Assembly: GCF_011045165.1 (NCBI RefSeq)
Contig: NZ_JAAKZI010000029.1
Span: 1 to 61,613, forward strand
Length of the DNA stretch: 61,613 bases
DNA from: Arthrobacter silviterrae
GTDB taxonomy: Bacteria; Actinomycetota; Actinomycetes; Actinomycetales; Micrococcaceae
Direction: 5' to 3'
The notes under the pieces were generated by a model, which saw only the letters and a program-made list of their open reading frames with translations, made no database searches and was not told where the DNA came from. Shown here in pieces: positions 17,651 through 26,749 of this stretch (position 1 is the first letter of the stretch; each line of letters opens with the position of its first letter). The translations under genes and the position numbers were made by a program.

Positions 17651-17729
17651 GTATTTAAGCGTACGGGGTGGGGGCAAATGCCCTCCTGTGCGATGGCTGG
17701 GAGCCGCCATGCTGACATAGGCTGGGACC

Positions 17730-18425
17730 ATGACAGCTGGTTCCACGGAGCTTGAGGAACTTTTGGACGCCTGGTTTGCCGGTTGGACCGCGCTTCGAAG
17801 CTACCGGACCGATTTCGGCACCGGTTACCCCGCAGCCCTGCGCATGGACCGCAGCGGCGACTGGGAGTATTTCATCTGCAATCCCGAACCCGCCCCGTTT
17901 GCCATGCTGGCCGCCCAGGTGGTCCAGTCGGACAGGCGGGCACTGAGCGTCCTGGGACCCGATGTGCACCGCTATGTCCGCCAGGCACACGAGGCGGGGC
18001 TGGGCATGCTTTCCGTCTCGGAACAAATGATGATGGTCAGGATGGAGACCCAGGACAACCAGGACCCCTTTCTGGGCGACCCCGACCTTGACCTCCAGGT
18101 GCGGCGGATCGGCGGCCGGAGGGTGGCGTCAGTTTGCCAGGCCCGCTTTGCCGCCTCCATTGTTCAGGGGACCGTCACCGTGGCCAGTGGCAAAGTGGCA
18201 ATCTATGGCGACTATGCGGTGTTTGACCAAATTGAGACGCATGCCGCCCACCGGCGGCGCGGCTACGGGCGGGCACTGATGCAGTCGCTGTCAGCACGTG
18301 CCAAGGAATTCCCCGTGACCACCGGCCTGCTGCTGGCCAGCACCGACGGCCAGCGGCTGTACTACAAAATGGGTTGGCGCAGCATCAGCCCCGTGACTGT
18401 GCTGGTGCCCCGGGCGAAACTGTAG
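17730..18425 (+). CDS. GNAT-family N-acetyltransferase
   Basis: 231 residues. The C-terminal half carries the GNAT core: [30 protein letters not shown] holds the acetyl-CoA pyrophosphate loop RRRGYGRA, and [20 protein letters not shown] is the usual strand 5 to helix 4 turn. The N-terminal half is less typical and may bind the acceptor. The acceptor is unknown. TAGGCT (17718-17723) six bases before the ATG gives a leaderless start. It is transcribed away from trhO and is followed by the helicase gene after 98 GC-rich bases with no recognisable feature. Confidence 0.85.
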   Translation: MTAGSTELEELLDAWFAGWTALRSYRTDFGTGYPAALRMDRSGDWEYFICNPEPAPFAMLAAQVVQSDRRALSVLGPDVHRYVRQAHEAGLGMLSVSEQMMMVRMETQDNQDPFLGDPDLDLQVRRIGGRRVASVCQARFAASIVQGTVTVASGKVAIYGDYAVFDQIETHAAHRRRGYGRALMQSLSARAKEFPVTTGLLLASTDGQRLYYKMGWRSISPVTVLVPRAKL

Positions 18426-18523
18426 GGCTGCTGTCTGGCCCCGGTGGGGCCCGGCGGGCTCCGGCGGGGCCCGGCGGCGCCGCCCCGGAGGCTGGCGGAA
18501 GCCGGCGGTGGCACAATGATGGG

Positions 18524-20863
18524 GTGCCGGCCAACGAATCCATGATTGCCATGCTGGGGCGGGGAGACCATCCCGCCCAGCTGCAGCATGTCCGGAGAAT
18601 CCCGGCCCGTTCGGCAGTCAATGTCGCGTGGCCGGAATGGGTCCATGCAGACCTGGTCGGCGCCTATTCGCGATTGGGCGTCGACACCCCGTGGCAGCAC
18701 CAGATCGAGGGGGCCTCCGCGGCGCACGGCGGCCAACATGTGGTCATCGCCACGGGAACGGCGTCCGGCAAGTCCCTGGCGTACCAGCTGCCCGCCGTCG
18801 ACGCCGTCCACCGGGCGGAACTGCAGGTGCTTGAGCATCCGGGCAAGCTTCAGGACGACGGTGCCGTGGCACTCTATCTCTCCCCCACCAAGGCGCTGGC
18901 CGCCGACCAGCTGGCCGCCCTTGCTTCGCTTCACCTGGCAACACTGCGGCCGGCCACGTACGACGGCGACACCCCGCCGGGTGACCGCCGCTGGATCCGC
19001 GACCACGCCAATTTTGTCCTGTGCAACCCGGACATGCTGCATTTTGGGATCCTGCCAAACCACGCATGGTGGGCCAGGTTTTTCCGGCGGCTGAAGTACG
19101 TGGTCATCGATGAGGCCCACAGTTACCGCGGCGTGTTTGGCTCGCACGTAGCCGTCCTGATGCGGCGCCTTCGCCGCATTTGCGCCCACTACGGCGCCGC
19201 GCCGGTCTTCATCGGAGCCTCCGCCACGTCGTCGGACCCGGGGCTGTCCTTCTCGAGGCTGATCGGCGCCCCAGCCACCACCGTCGCGGAGGACACCTCG
19301 CCACACGGCGCCACGACGGTGGCGTTCTGGGAGCCCGAATTGACGGAGTTCAAGGGCGAAAACGGCGCCAAGACCCGCAGGACGGCCATCGCCGAAACCT
19401 CAGACCTGCTGGCCAACCTGGTCTCGGCGAGGGTGCGGACCATTGCGTTCATCAAGTCCCGCCGCGGGGCCGAAACCATTGCCAGCGTGACCCGCCGCCT
19501 GCTGGACGATGTGGACCCCAGCCTGCCCGGCCGGGTTGCCGCATACAGGTCCGGGTACCTTCCGGAGGAGCGCCGGAGCCTGGAGAAGGCGCTGAGGTCC
19601 GGGGAACTGCTGGGCGTTTCCAGCACCTCCGCCTTGGAACTGGGCATTGACATTTCCGGGCTCGACGCCGTCCTGGTGGCCGGCTGGCCGGGCACGCGGG
19701 CCTCCCTGTTCCAGCAAATCGGCCGGGCCGGGCGTGCGGGGCAGGACGCGCTTGCCGCGTTCGTGGCCAGCGACGACCCGCTTGACACCTACCTGGTCCA
19801 CCATCCCGAAGCCATCTTTGATGTGCCCGTGGAGGCCACGGTATTCGACCCCTCCAACCCGTATGTGCTGGGCCCGCACCTGTGCGCAGCGGCGGCCGAG
19901 CTGCCCCTCACAGTCGATGAACTGGCCCTGTTTCCGGACAACACTGCGGCTATGCTGGACCGCCTGGTCGCCGACGGCTACCTGCGACGCAGACCTTCCG
20001 GCTGGTTCTGGACGCACCCCCAGAGCGCCGCGGCCATGGTCAACCTCAGGGCCGACGGCGGCGGCCCCATCAACATCATCGATGCGGACACCGGGGCACT
20101 TCTGGGCACCATGGATTCCCCCCAGTCCCACTACCAGGCCCATCAGGGCGCAGTCTACGTTCACCAGGGGGAACCCTACGTGGTCCAGGAACTCAACGAG
20201 CAGGACCACTGTGCCTTGGTCCGCCGGGGGAACCCCGACTACTACACCACGGCCCGGGACGTTACCCCGATTGCGGTGCTGGAGTCGCAGCGCCACGAAC
20301 TGTGGGGGCCCGTGGAGATGCACTTTGGCGAGGTCCAGGTCACCACGCAGGTGGTGTCCTTCCAGCGCAAGGCGTTCATCTCCAACGAAGTGCTCGGTGA
20401 GGAACCGCTTGAACTGGGGGCCCGGGACCTTTTCACCAAGGCGGTCTGGTTCACCATGGACAACCGCACCCTTGTGGACGGCGGCCTGGTGGAACCCCAG
20501 TTCCCGGGGGCCCTGCATGCCGCGGAACATGCTGCCATCGGGCTGCTGCCCCTGGTTGCCTCCAGCGACCGGTGGGATGTGGGCGGGGTTTCCACGGCCA
20601 TCCACGCCGACACGGGCCAGCCCACCATCTTTGTGTATGACGGACACCCCGGCGGGGCAGGTTTTGCCGAGCGGGGATTCGCCATGGCCCGCGTGTGGCT
20701 CCGTGCCACGCGGGACGCCATCAGTGCCTGCGAATGCGAATCCGGCTGCCCGTCCTGCGTGCAGTCCCCCAAGTGCGGCAACAAGAACAACCCCCTGGAC
20801 AAGGCCGGAGCGTTGCTGCTCCTGGACACCCTCCTCAGGCATGCTGGCCCCGCCCCGAAGTAA
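18524..20863 (+). CDS. DEAD/DEAH-box helicase with DUF1998 zinc domain (Hrq1/SftH-like)
   Basis: Superfamily 2 helicase of about 779 residues. Walker A is ATGTASGKSLAYQLP, motif II is VVIDEAHSYRG, motif III IGASATS, and the second RecA domain has TSALELGIDISGLDAVLVAGWPG and QIGRAGRAGQ. The C-terminal DUF1998 region contains a four-cysteine cluster CECESGCPSCVQSPKC, a metal site found in Hrq1/MrfA-type helicases linked to crosslink repair. GTG at 18524 is proposed: CACAAT (18512-18517) sits six bases upstream; an ATG at 18542 is the alternative. The actinobacterial linkage of this helicase to Tad pilus genes, as at M. tuberculosis Rv3649 and Rv3654c-Rv3660c, is kept here, tail to tail. Confidence 0.92.
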   Translation: MPANESMIAMLGRGDHPAQLQHVRRIPARSAVNVAWPEWVHADLVGAYSRLGVDTPWQHQIEGASAAHGGQHVVIATGTASGKSLAYQLPAVDAVHRAELQVLEHPGKLQDDGAVALYLSPTKALAADQLAALASLHLATLRPATYDGDTPPGDRRWIRDHANFVLCNPDMLHFGILPNHAWWARFFRRLKYVVIDEAHSYRGVFGSHVAVLMRRLRRICAHYGAAPVFIGASATSSDPGLSFSRLIGAPATTVAEDTSPHGATTVAFWEPELTEFKGENGAKTRRTAIAETSDLLANLVSARVRTIAFIKSRRGAETIASVTRRLLDDVDPSLPGRVAAYRSGYLPEERRSLEKALRSGELLGVSSTSALELGIDISGLDAVLVAGWPGTRASLFQQIGRAGRAGQDALAAFVASDDPLDTYLVHHPEAIFDVPVEATVFDPSNPYVLGPHLCAAAAELPLTVDELALFPDNTAAMLDRLVADGYLRRRPSGWFWTHPQSAAAMVNLRADGGGPINIIDADTGALLGTMDSPQSHYQAHQGAVYVHQGEPYVVQELNEQDHCALVRRGNPDYYTTARDVTPIAVLESQRHELWGPVEMHFGEVQVTTQVVSFQRKAFISNEVLGEEPLELGARDLFTKAVWFTMDNRTLVDGGLVEPQFPGALHAAEHAAIGLLPLVASSDRWDVGGVSTAIHADTGQPTIFVYDGHPGGAGFAERGFAMARVWLRATRDAISACECESGCPSCVQSPKCGNKNNPLDKAGALLLLDTLLRHAGPAPK

Positions 20864-21274
20864 GTATGTCTTCACAGCCGTGGGGTTGCCTCTGTCCAGC
20901 CGGCCGCTTTCCGGCTTGATGGTGTCCGGAGGAGGGCCCGCACGTGCCTTTCCGCGGGAGGGCCAGGGCAGCCCGGAATGTACCGACACCTCCACCTGGA
21001 CCGTGTCGGCCATGGCCCCAGTGACAGAACACGACACCAGGACCGCGTGCTGGCGGACTGCCAGCTCTGCGGCTACGGTGCATGGTTCGCCAGGAGCAAG
21101 GCCGCGGGCGGCATCGGCTGCGGCCAGCGCCGCCAGATCGGCCGCAGTCGCCGCCTTGGCGGCCCCGGCGGCCGCCTGGCCAAGCCACAGCAGCCCTGCC
21201 AAGAGAAGCAGAATGGCCAGGGCAAGTCCCGCCGCCACCACTGTTCCTGCACCTTGTTCACGTCGCGTGCCCAT
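20864..21274 (-). CDS. TadE-like helicase/secretion-neighbourhood protein, no stop codon at expected end
   Basis: The recognisable part is residues 1-115: a short basic N-terminus, one membrane helix (GTVVAAGLALAILLLLAGLLW, about residues 10-30), then ATAADLAALAAADAA, as in the Rv3654c-type pseudopilin-like family. Those proteins end at about 110-130 residues. Here the frame has no stop near the expected end and stays open, antisense through the 3' half of the helicase gene, to 19400. The coordinates given stop at the helicase end and are not a true terminus. Either a frameshift or base error removed the stop, or a long overlapping tail is translated. ATG 21274 overlaps the end of the upstream TadE gene, as expected for the operon. 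Confidence 0.6.
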
Positions 21275-21920
21275 GGCTTGCCTTCTCAGTCTGGCACTGT
21301 ATGGCACCCTGGTCAGGCGGGCCGCTCGGAGTGGCCATGGCGTACTTGCCCGCCGCGGATGCCATGGTCCGGGGTACGTTGACCCACCGCCAAAGTGCAG
21401 TCTTCGTACGTCCCACGGCCGCGACATTCCTTCCTCCGCCGCAGGCGAACGCAGGCGGGGAGGTCTGGACCCGGGTGGCCGCCGATTCAGGGTCGTAGTT
21501 TTCAATCCTGGCTGTTGCCCGGGCAGTTTGCTGCCAGGGGACGATTCCGGACAGCACCCCGGTGGCGTGCCCCGTAAGCGTCACGGTGGCATATCCGCCG
21601 GACAAGTCGACGGACACAGCCACGCGGCCGCCCGCCAGCCGGGTGGCGGTATCGGCGGCCTGGGCCGAGGACTCGCCCCGGGCAAGGGCCCTGGCACCGG
21701 CCCGCGCGCCTTCCTCGAGGCGCAGTTGCAAAGTGGCCGCCGCGGCCGTGAGCAGCAGCAGCGCCAGCAGCGCCGTGACAGCGGGGAGCACCACGGCCAG
21801 CTCGGCTGTCACGGAACCTCGTGCGGAGCCCACTGCGGGAACCCGCACCGTGCCGTCTGAACACCACCCCCTAACGGCGCCCCCTGTCCCTCTGCGTTGG
21901 CCACGCGTGCTCAGTGCCAT
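21258..21920 (-). CDS. TadE-like pilus assembly protein
   Basis: A minor pseudopilin of the Tad system. After about 30 residues comes GSVTAELAVVLPAVTALLALLLLTAAA: the glutamate at position 5 of the mature segment and the following helix are the TadE signature. A periplasm-facing domain follows (ARAGARALARGES, YATVTLTGHATGVL). From about residue 130 the protein is longer than usual and low in recognisable sequence. ATG 21920 is chosen because GAGGA stands ten bases upstream; ATG 21941 has no such site. It overlaps the next gene's start by 17 bases and follows flp by about 60, within one operon. Confidence 0.8.
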   Translation of the reverse strand: MALSTRGQRRGTGGAVRGWCSDGTVRVPAVGSARGSVTAELAVVLPAVTALLALLLLTAAAATLQLRLEEGARAGARALARGESSAQAADTATRLAGGRVAVSVDLSGGYATVTLTGHATGVLSGIVPWQQTARATARIENYDPESAATRVQTSPPAFACGGGRNVAAVGRTKTALWRWVNVPRTMASAAGKYAMATPSGPPDQGAIQCQTEKASHGHAT

Positions 21921-21983
21921 TGCTTGCACGTCCTCTTCCATCCGTCTCGACCTGGCCCCGACCTGGCGCTGAATTCCCTTGGG

Positions 21984-22274
21984 CTAAAAGCTCAGGGCAG
22001 TGCGGATGATGTTCAGCAGGAATCCCCGCACCTCGTCACTTTTGAGGATCACCACCAGCAGGCCGGCGAAGCCGACGGCCGCGAGTGTTGCGATCGCGTA
22101 CTCTGCAGTCGCCATGCCTGCTTCCAGGCCCAGGCCCCGCAGTGCGGTGGTGCGCCTCCGGTTGGCGACGGGGGCCATTTCCATGGCACCGGGGAAGATC
22201 TCCCGCACGTTGTCCTGCCCGGGCGCCTCCGAGCCTGCCGGCGCCGTTCCACCGAGATATCCGTTGCTGTACAT
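21984..22274 (-). CDS. Flp-type pilin / DUF4244 protein
   Basis: 96 residues, the probable major pilin of the Tad apparatus. The C-terminal 45 residues match the actinobacterial DUF4244 family: EAGMATAEYAIATLAAVGFA followed by GLLVVILKSDEVRGFL. The Gly before Met-Ala-Thr-Ala-Glu-Tyr is the prepilin cleavage position and the Glu/Tyr pair is conserved in Flp pilins. The ATG at 22274 has a good ribosome site (AGGAG, five bases). The 212 bases upstream (22275-22486), between tadC and this gene, hold a small GTCCCC/GGGGAC hairpin (22324-22340) and no gene; a separate flp promoter could be there, although I see no clear one. Confidence 0.85.
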   Translation of the reverse strand: MYSNGYLGGTAPAGSEAPGQDNVREIFPGAMEMAPVANRRRTTALRGLGLEAGMATAEYAIATLAAVGFAGLLVVILKSDEVRGFLLNIIRTALSF

Positions 22275-22486
22275 GTCAACTCCTGGTGCTTCGTAGTGAT
22301 TCTGATTTGTTGGTTGAAGGCGTGTCCCCGTTTTGGGGACTGCCGCCGCATCAGCTGGGTTCCACATTTGCCGTTCCCGGGGACGCATGAAAGCCCCTCC
22401 GGGCGATCCGTGGATGCGCGGCTGTCCAGCTCCCCTTGTGGAGGAGCCAAAGGCGCAAATGGCGCGTGCTTCACGCTGCGGCCGGT

Positions 22487-23074
22487 TCATAATGACGGGA
22501 CCATGGCCACCACGACCGGCACGATCCCAAGGCAGACGAAGGCCGGGAGGGAGCACAGTCCCAGGGGCACGACAAGTTTCACGCCCAGGGCCGCCGCGCG
22601 CTTTTCCGCATCCCGCTGTTGCTGCCGGCGGCGCTGCCTGGCTTCGGCGAACAGCAAGGGTGCCGCCGGGGCGCCTGTGAGCGCGGCAAAGCTCAATGCT
22701 TCCTGGATCTGTTCTGCCTGACGCACACCGCCTGCGCCTTCCCAGGCGTGCTCCCACGAGGCCCCCATTTGAAGCCCCGCCACGACCTTGTCCAAGGCCT
22801 CGCGAATGGGTTCCGAAGCGACACCGGCGACCAGCCTCAGTGCCCAGGGAATGGGTAGACCCGCGTCAAGGGCTGCGGCCAGCAATTCAAGCAGCAGCGG
22901 CACGTCCGCCAGTCCCTGGCCGTGCCGGCCAGCTGACGCCACGGCCTCCAACCCAGGGCCCCGCGGGCTGGGACCACCGAAGCGCCCACCGCGGGGCCAT
23001 GAGCTTCGGCCCGGGATGCCAAACAAAATGGTCACGGCAAGTATCAACAGCACGAAGATTGCCACTGAGGTCAT
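22487..23074 (-). CDS. tadC: TadC-like type II secretion F-domain protein
   Basis: A membrane platform protein of the Tad pilus, 195 residues. The N-terminal helix (TSVAIFVLLILAVTILFGI) precedes the GspF-like cytoplasmic domain (LLLELLAAALDAGLPIPWALRLVA, EQIQEALSFAALTGAPAAPLLFAEA) and a last membrane helix (VVPLGLCSLPAFVCLGIVPV). The ATG at 23074 overlaps the tadB stop (ATGA). Shorter than proteobacterial TadC, as is usual in actinobacteria. Confidence 0.85.
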   Translation of the reverse strand: MTSVAIFVLLILAVTILFGIPGRSSWPRGGRFGGPSPRGPGLEAVASAGRHGQGLADVPLLLELLAAALDAGLPIPWALRLVAGVASEPIREALDKVVAGLQMGASWEHAWEGAGGVRQAEQIQEALSFAALTGAPAAPLLFAEARQRRRQQQRDAEKRAAALGVKLVVPLGLCSLPAFVCLGIVPVVVAMVPSL

Positions 23075-24048
23075 CGTGCTGCCCCTCCCCCGATTCCCGT
23101 GCCACCCCGGCGCGCCAAGACGCGGCCTCGACGTGGTGCGGCACCCGGTTCCCGGGCTGCCGTGGCGATCAAGTGGGTCGACCACCATTTCCCGACCGCC
23201 ACCAGCGCCAGGCCACTGACCAGGCAGGCCCAGCCCAAGGGCCCACCCAGCAGGACACCCACCGGGTCCACCCCCATGGCCATGCCAAGTCCAAGCCCGA
23301 TGAACGGCAGCCACGTCAACAGGCGGACGGTGGCCCTCGGACCTGCCAGGGCTGTCTCCCGCATTGCAGCGGCGTCAGCATCAGCATCCAGGCGGTCGGC
23401 GAGCCGGGCCAGGACTGCCGCCACCGGCGCACCGCTCGCCTCACATATTTCCAGGCAGGCAGCCAATTCCAACCAGGTTTGCCGCTCTTCGTTCGTCAGC
23501 CCCGAGTTCCTGCCAAAGCTGCCCCGGCTGGCATCGTCACCGCCCGTCCGGGCTGGAGCCACCGGCCCCGGATGTGGCGGGTCCGTCCCCGGATGGTCCC
23601 CACCCTCCCGGCAGGCCAATCTCAGGGCGTCTGCCGCCGGCAGCCCCAGTATGGCGGCACGTTGTATGGCCAGTACCACCTGGATGGTTCCCTGCCCGGG
23701 CAGCCTACCGCGATCCGGGCGCAGGGCCGGGGTTCCCCGGGAAACTCGCACGGAACCCGCGCGTGGGGGCGTCCCACCGCTGTCGGCTATGCCATATTCG
23801 GCCGCGAGAACGCCTGCGAGCGCCGCCCACAAGGGCGGTCCACTGCGTCCTGTGGACATCAGGGCGGAGAGTTGGCGCACCAGCCTTGGCATGGCAGCCC
23901 CCGGCTTTCCGCGAGCAGGCCGCCACCACGGGGCCGGACGGTCAAACACCCCGGCAGCCCCGTGCTGTTGTCCCGGCCACGGGCGTTTCCGCAGAAAGTA
24001 CAGGATGCACGCGCCGGCAGTGAACAGAAAAACCACTGCGGCGTTCAT
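23071..24048 (-). CDS. tadB: TadB-like type II secretion F-domain protein
   Basis: Second polytopic platform protein, 325 residues. An N-terminal membrane helix (AAVVFLFTAGACILYFL) is followed by a long Pro/Gly/Arg-rich stretch (about 25-160), then the F domain (ELAACLEICEASGAPVAAVLARLADRLD) and two C-terminal helices (LTWLPFIGLGLGMAMGV, LGWACLVSGLALVAVGKWW). Start and stop overlap tadA and tadC by the ATGA pattern, indicating strict coupling. The segment about 95-160 is poorly conserved and compositionally odd, but the frame is intact. Confidence 0.82.
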   Translation of the reverse strand: MNAAVVFLFTAGACILYFLRKRPWPGQQHGAAGVFDRPAPWWRPARGKPGAAMPRLVRQLSALMSTGRSGPPLWAALAGVLAAEYGIADSGGTPPRAGSVRVSRGTPALRPDRGRLPGQGTIQVVLAIQRAAILGLPAADALRLACREGGDHPGTDPPHPGPVAPARTGGDDASRGSFGRNSGLTNEERQTWLELAACLEICEASGAPVAAVLARLADRLDADADAAAMRETALAGPRATVRLLTWLPFIGLGLGMAMGVDPVGVLLGGPLGWACLVSGLALVAVGKWWSTHLIATAAREPGAAPRRGRVLARRGGTGIGGGAAR

Positions 24049-25364
24049 GCTGCCACCGCCACCAGGCCGGGATCGAGACCCAGGCGCCGGGCCAGCCCCG
24101 GCCAAGCTGGGCCCGCGTCCAGTACCATCGCCGCACGGCGGGCACCCTGTCCCCCGGTGCTGTGCGCCCGCCCGCCATCGGACATGCCTGCTCCGTCCCC
24201 CACGTGCAGTGCCGGCACCACCTGCAGCCGGCCCCCTTGAAGTTCCACCACGCCAAGTTGAGATACCACCCGGCCCGAGGCCGTCCTGTCCAGGTGGATG
24301 ACCGCGTCAAGCGCGCTTGCCGCCTGCAACGCAACGGCATCCGTGGACATGCCGGCAAGTACTCCGAGCGCGGCAAGCCTTGCCGGGACGTCGGTGGCAC
24401 TGTTTGCATGGATGGTGCCACCGCCGCCGCTGTGCCCTGTGTTCAGCGCCATGAGCAGTTCCCGCACCTCCAGCCCGCGGCACTCGCCCACGATCAGCCG
24501 TCCTGGGTTCATGCGCAGGGCCTGGCGGACCAATTCCTCCAGGTCAATGGCGCCGGCGCCTTCAGTATTGGCGTGGCGGGCTTCAAGGGTCAGGACGTGT
24601 GGGTGGTCCGGTTCGAGCTCCGCCGCATCCTCAATCAGCACCAGTCGTTCGGCGGGGTCGCACAGCCCCAGCAACGTGGAGAGCAGGGTGGTCTTGCCGG
24701 CACCGGTGGCGCCGCTGACCAGAAAGCTCAGCCGGGCGCTGATGACCTTGCGCAGCACAACGGCCATGACGGGGTGCACACAGCCGGCAGCCTGAAGTTC
24801 GTCAATGGTGAAAACTTGCCGCCGCTTGATCCGGATGGAGAGCAGCGTGCCGCTGGAGGAGATCGGCGGAAGCACGGCGTGGACCCGGTACCCCTGGGCA
24901 ATCTTCACGTCCACGCACGGCGAACTGTCGTCCAGGCGCCGCCCCCCGGCTGCGATGAGGCGCACGGCCAGCGCCCGCAGGGAGCCTTCACCGTCAAAGT
25001 CCACGGCCGCCCGTTCCGGGCCAGCTCCGCGGTCCAGCCAGACGGAGTTGGGTGCATTGACGAAGATGTCTGTCACCTCGGGGTCAAGGGCCAGGTGCTG
25101 CAGCGGACCCAGCCCGTTGAGTTCGGCGGCAATCCTGTCCATGGCCGCCAGGGAACCGGCAGCACCCAGCAGCCGCCCGCTGTCCCGCACAGCCGTGGCC
25201 ACCCGCAGGTCCGTCACCGGGCCGGATTCGGCCAGCACGGAGCGGCGGACGGTATCCAGCAACACCGGGTCCATCTGCCCCGGCCGCCCATCGCGAAACC
25301 GCTCCACGCCGGTCGGACCCTGACCGGGCTGGGCCGGAAAAGGCCGTGCCGCGTGCCGGGTCAT
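24045..25364 (-). CDS. tadA: Tad pilus assembly ATPase TadA (CpaF/VirB11 family)
   Basis: Hexameric cytoplasmic ATPase driving pilin assembly, 439 residues. The N-terminal domain contains ILDPEVTDIFVNAP-like sequence (LALDPEVTDIFVNAP, 91-105). Walker A is GATGAGKTT (218-226), the Asp box is LVLIEDAAELEPDHPHVL, Walker B region RLIVGECRGLEVRELLMALNTGHSGGGGTIHAN, and conserved histidines are in place. The C-terminal 60 residues after VVELQGG are loosely conserved. Start ATG 25364 overlaps the upstream ssd stop. Only one ATPase is seen, so it may power both extension and retraction, as proposed for Tad systems. Confidence 0.92.
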   Translation of the reverse strand: MTRHAARPFPAQPGQGPTGVERFRDGRPGQMDPVLLDTVRRSVLAESGPVTDLRVATAVRDSGRLLGAAGSLAAMDRIAAELNGLGPLQHLALDPEVTDIFVNAPNSVWLDRGAGPERAAVDFDGEGSLRALAVRLIAAGGRRLDDSSPCVDVKIAQGYRVHAVLPPISSSGTLLSIRIKRRQVFTIDELQAAGCVHPVMAVVLRKVISARLSFLVSGATGAGKTTLLSTLLGLCDPAERLVLIEDAAELEPDHPHVLTLEARHANTEGAGAIDLEELVRQALRMNPGRLIVGECRGLEVRELLMALNTGHSGGGGTIHANSATDVPARLAALGVLAGMSTDAVALQAASALDAVIHLDRTASGRVVSQLGVVELQGGRLQVVPALHVGDGAGMSDGGRAHSTGGQGARRAAMVLDAGPAWPGLARRLGLDPGLVAVAA

Positions 25365-26557
25365 GGTCTGGGCCTGCGGCCGTCGGCACGGGGACCGACC
25401 GGGGCATCCGCACCATAAACCCAGCCGAGCACCGGTTCGACAATGGCGCGGACCTTTCGGCGGCGTGCCACCTCGGCACCCCTTCCTGATTCCAGGGTGT
25501 CAGCAATGCCCTTCACGTGCGGCATGACCCCCAGGCACGGGAATCCCACGGCGTCCGCCACCAGCCGTGCGTCCACGCCGTCCCCCAACGGACCCCTGGC
25601 CACCACGCCAACGGGTGCAGGCGGCAGCTCCCGAAGCACGCACTCAGCGGCTGCCGCCGCACGGAGGCGCCCGGGCACCACCACGACAAAACCGTCGCAT
25701 TGGGCACCCAAGGCAGCCACCGACTCGGCTGAGCGGCCTAAATCAACCACCACCAGCCCGTAGGCATCCCGCGCTGCACGCAGCACCTCGGCTGCGGCCG
25801 CCAGCGCCCGCAGATTTGCAAAAGCACTTCCGGCACCGTGTTCCCTCCCCCACGACAGCAGGGACATTCCGCCGCTTTGCGGCAGGGAAGCCGCCAGCTG
25901 CTCCGGATTGATGGCGCCCGATGCATTGAGCAGATCCGGCCAGCGCAGTCCGGGAATGCCGTCACCGGCCACGGCCAGGTCCAGCCCGCCTCCCCACTCG
26001 TCCCCGTCCACCAGCAAAGTCTGGGTGGTGCGCAGCGACGACCCTGCCGCAACCAGCGTGGCGAGGGTCGACGCCCCTGCCCCGCCACAGCCGCCGATGA
26101 CGCCGAGGACACCCGCCCCCTCCCGGGGATCTCGCAGCCGGGTCAGGTAATTGGCCAGCCATTGCGCCGAGTCCGGCAACACGGCAACCCTGTCTGCGCC
26201 CAGCCTGGAGGCCTGCTGCCACATGGAGGCCGAGTCCTGCGAGGTGCCCACCACCACGGTTGGGCCGCGCCAGCCGGGCAGGCCCCCGGCAACGTCGCTG
26301 CCAATCAGTATGGCTGCCACATCGTCCCACCGCCCGCCGCTCTGCTCCACGGAGTCCACCATGACCAGGCCGACGGCGGCTGCCGCGCTCACCCGGCCCA
26401 CCTCACCCTGCAGTGCCGGGGAGGCGGTGATTACCATCACCGACGTGCCAGGCCCGGGGAGCCAGGGCGCCCTGCCGGCTTCCCTGCCCGGCGCGCCAGC
26501 AACGTCCGGCAAGGGACTGCCGTTCGGTACGTGCCGGGCACTGTTTCGCGTAGTCAT
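25361..26557 (-). CDS. Septum-site-determining-like protein Ssd / TadZ-CpaE family
   Basis: First gene of the Tad operon, 398 residues. A receiver-like N-terminal half precedes a MinD/ParA-type domain. The P-loop is GVIGGCGGAGASTLATLVAA: neither the signature lysine nor the usual GKT is present, as in Ssd proteins of actinobacteria; LLVDGDEWGGGLDLAVAGD is the switch segment. TadZ/CpaE proteins place the pilus apparatus at the pole, while M. tuberculosis Ssd has been linked to septum control. ATG 26557 is preferred because the longer frame adds proline-rich sequence unlike the family. It faces the PolA-like gene across 190 bases that must contain both promoters; I see no clear elements there. 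Confidence 0.85.
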   Translation of the reverse strand: MTTRNSARHVPNGSPLPDVAGAPGREAGRAPWLPGPGTSVMVITASPALQGEVGRVSAAAAVGLVMVDSVEQSGGRWDDVAAILIGSDVAGGLPGWRGPTVVVGTSQDSASMWQQASRLGADRVAVLPDSAQWLANYLTRLRDPREGAGVLGVIGGCGGAGASTLATLVAAGSSLRTTQTLLVDGDEWGGGLDLAVAGDGIPGLRWPDLLNASGAINPEQLAASLPQSGGMSLLSWGREHGAGSAFANLRALAAAAEVLRAARDAYGLVVVDLGRSAESVAALGAQCDGFVVVVPGRLRAAAAAECVLRELPPAPVGVVARGPLGDGVDARLVADAVGFPCLGVMPHVKGIADTLESGRGAEVARRRKVRAIVEPVLGWVYGADAPVGPRADGRRPRP

Positions 26558-26749
26558 GGATTCACTCTTGGCGACGGCGGGCGCCCCCGCCAGCCGCTGC
26601 ACCCAAAATGTGGACAACCCCTGCGTAGGTGCCACGTGTGGAGGACGCAATAGCCCAGGTGCCGCCGCTGGAGCCGGCCAGGCGAAGATTTTCAGGCACA
26701 AACAGCCCCAAATATTCGAATCTTTGTTCGCACAGTGGAGAATGGAAGC

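Noticed and set aside
16757-17746. Longer trhO beginning at the ATG at 17746
   Set aside because: It would add 32 residues without family match and cover the promoter of the divergent acetyltransferase; the GTG at 17650 has its own -10 element.
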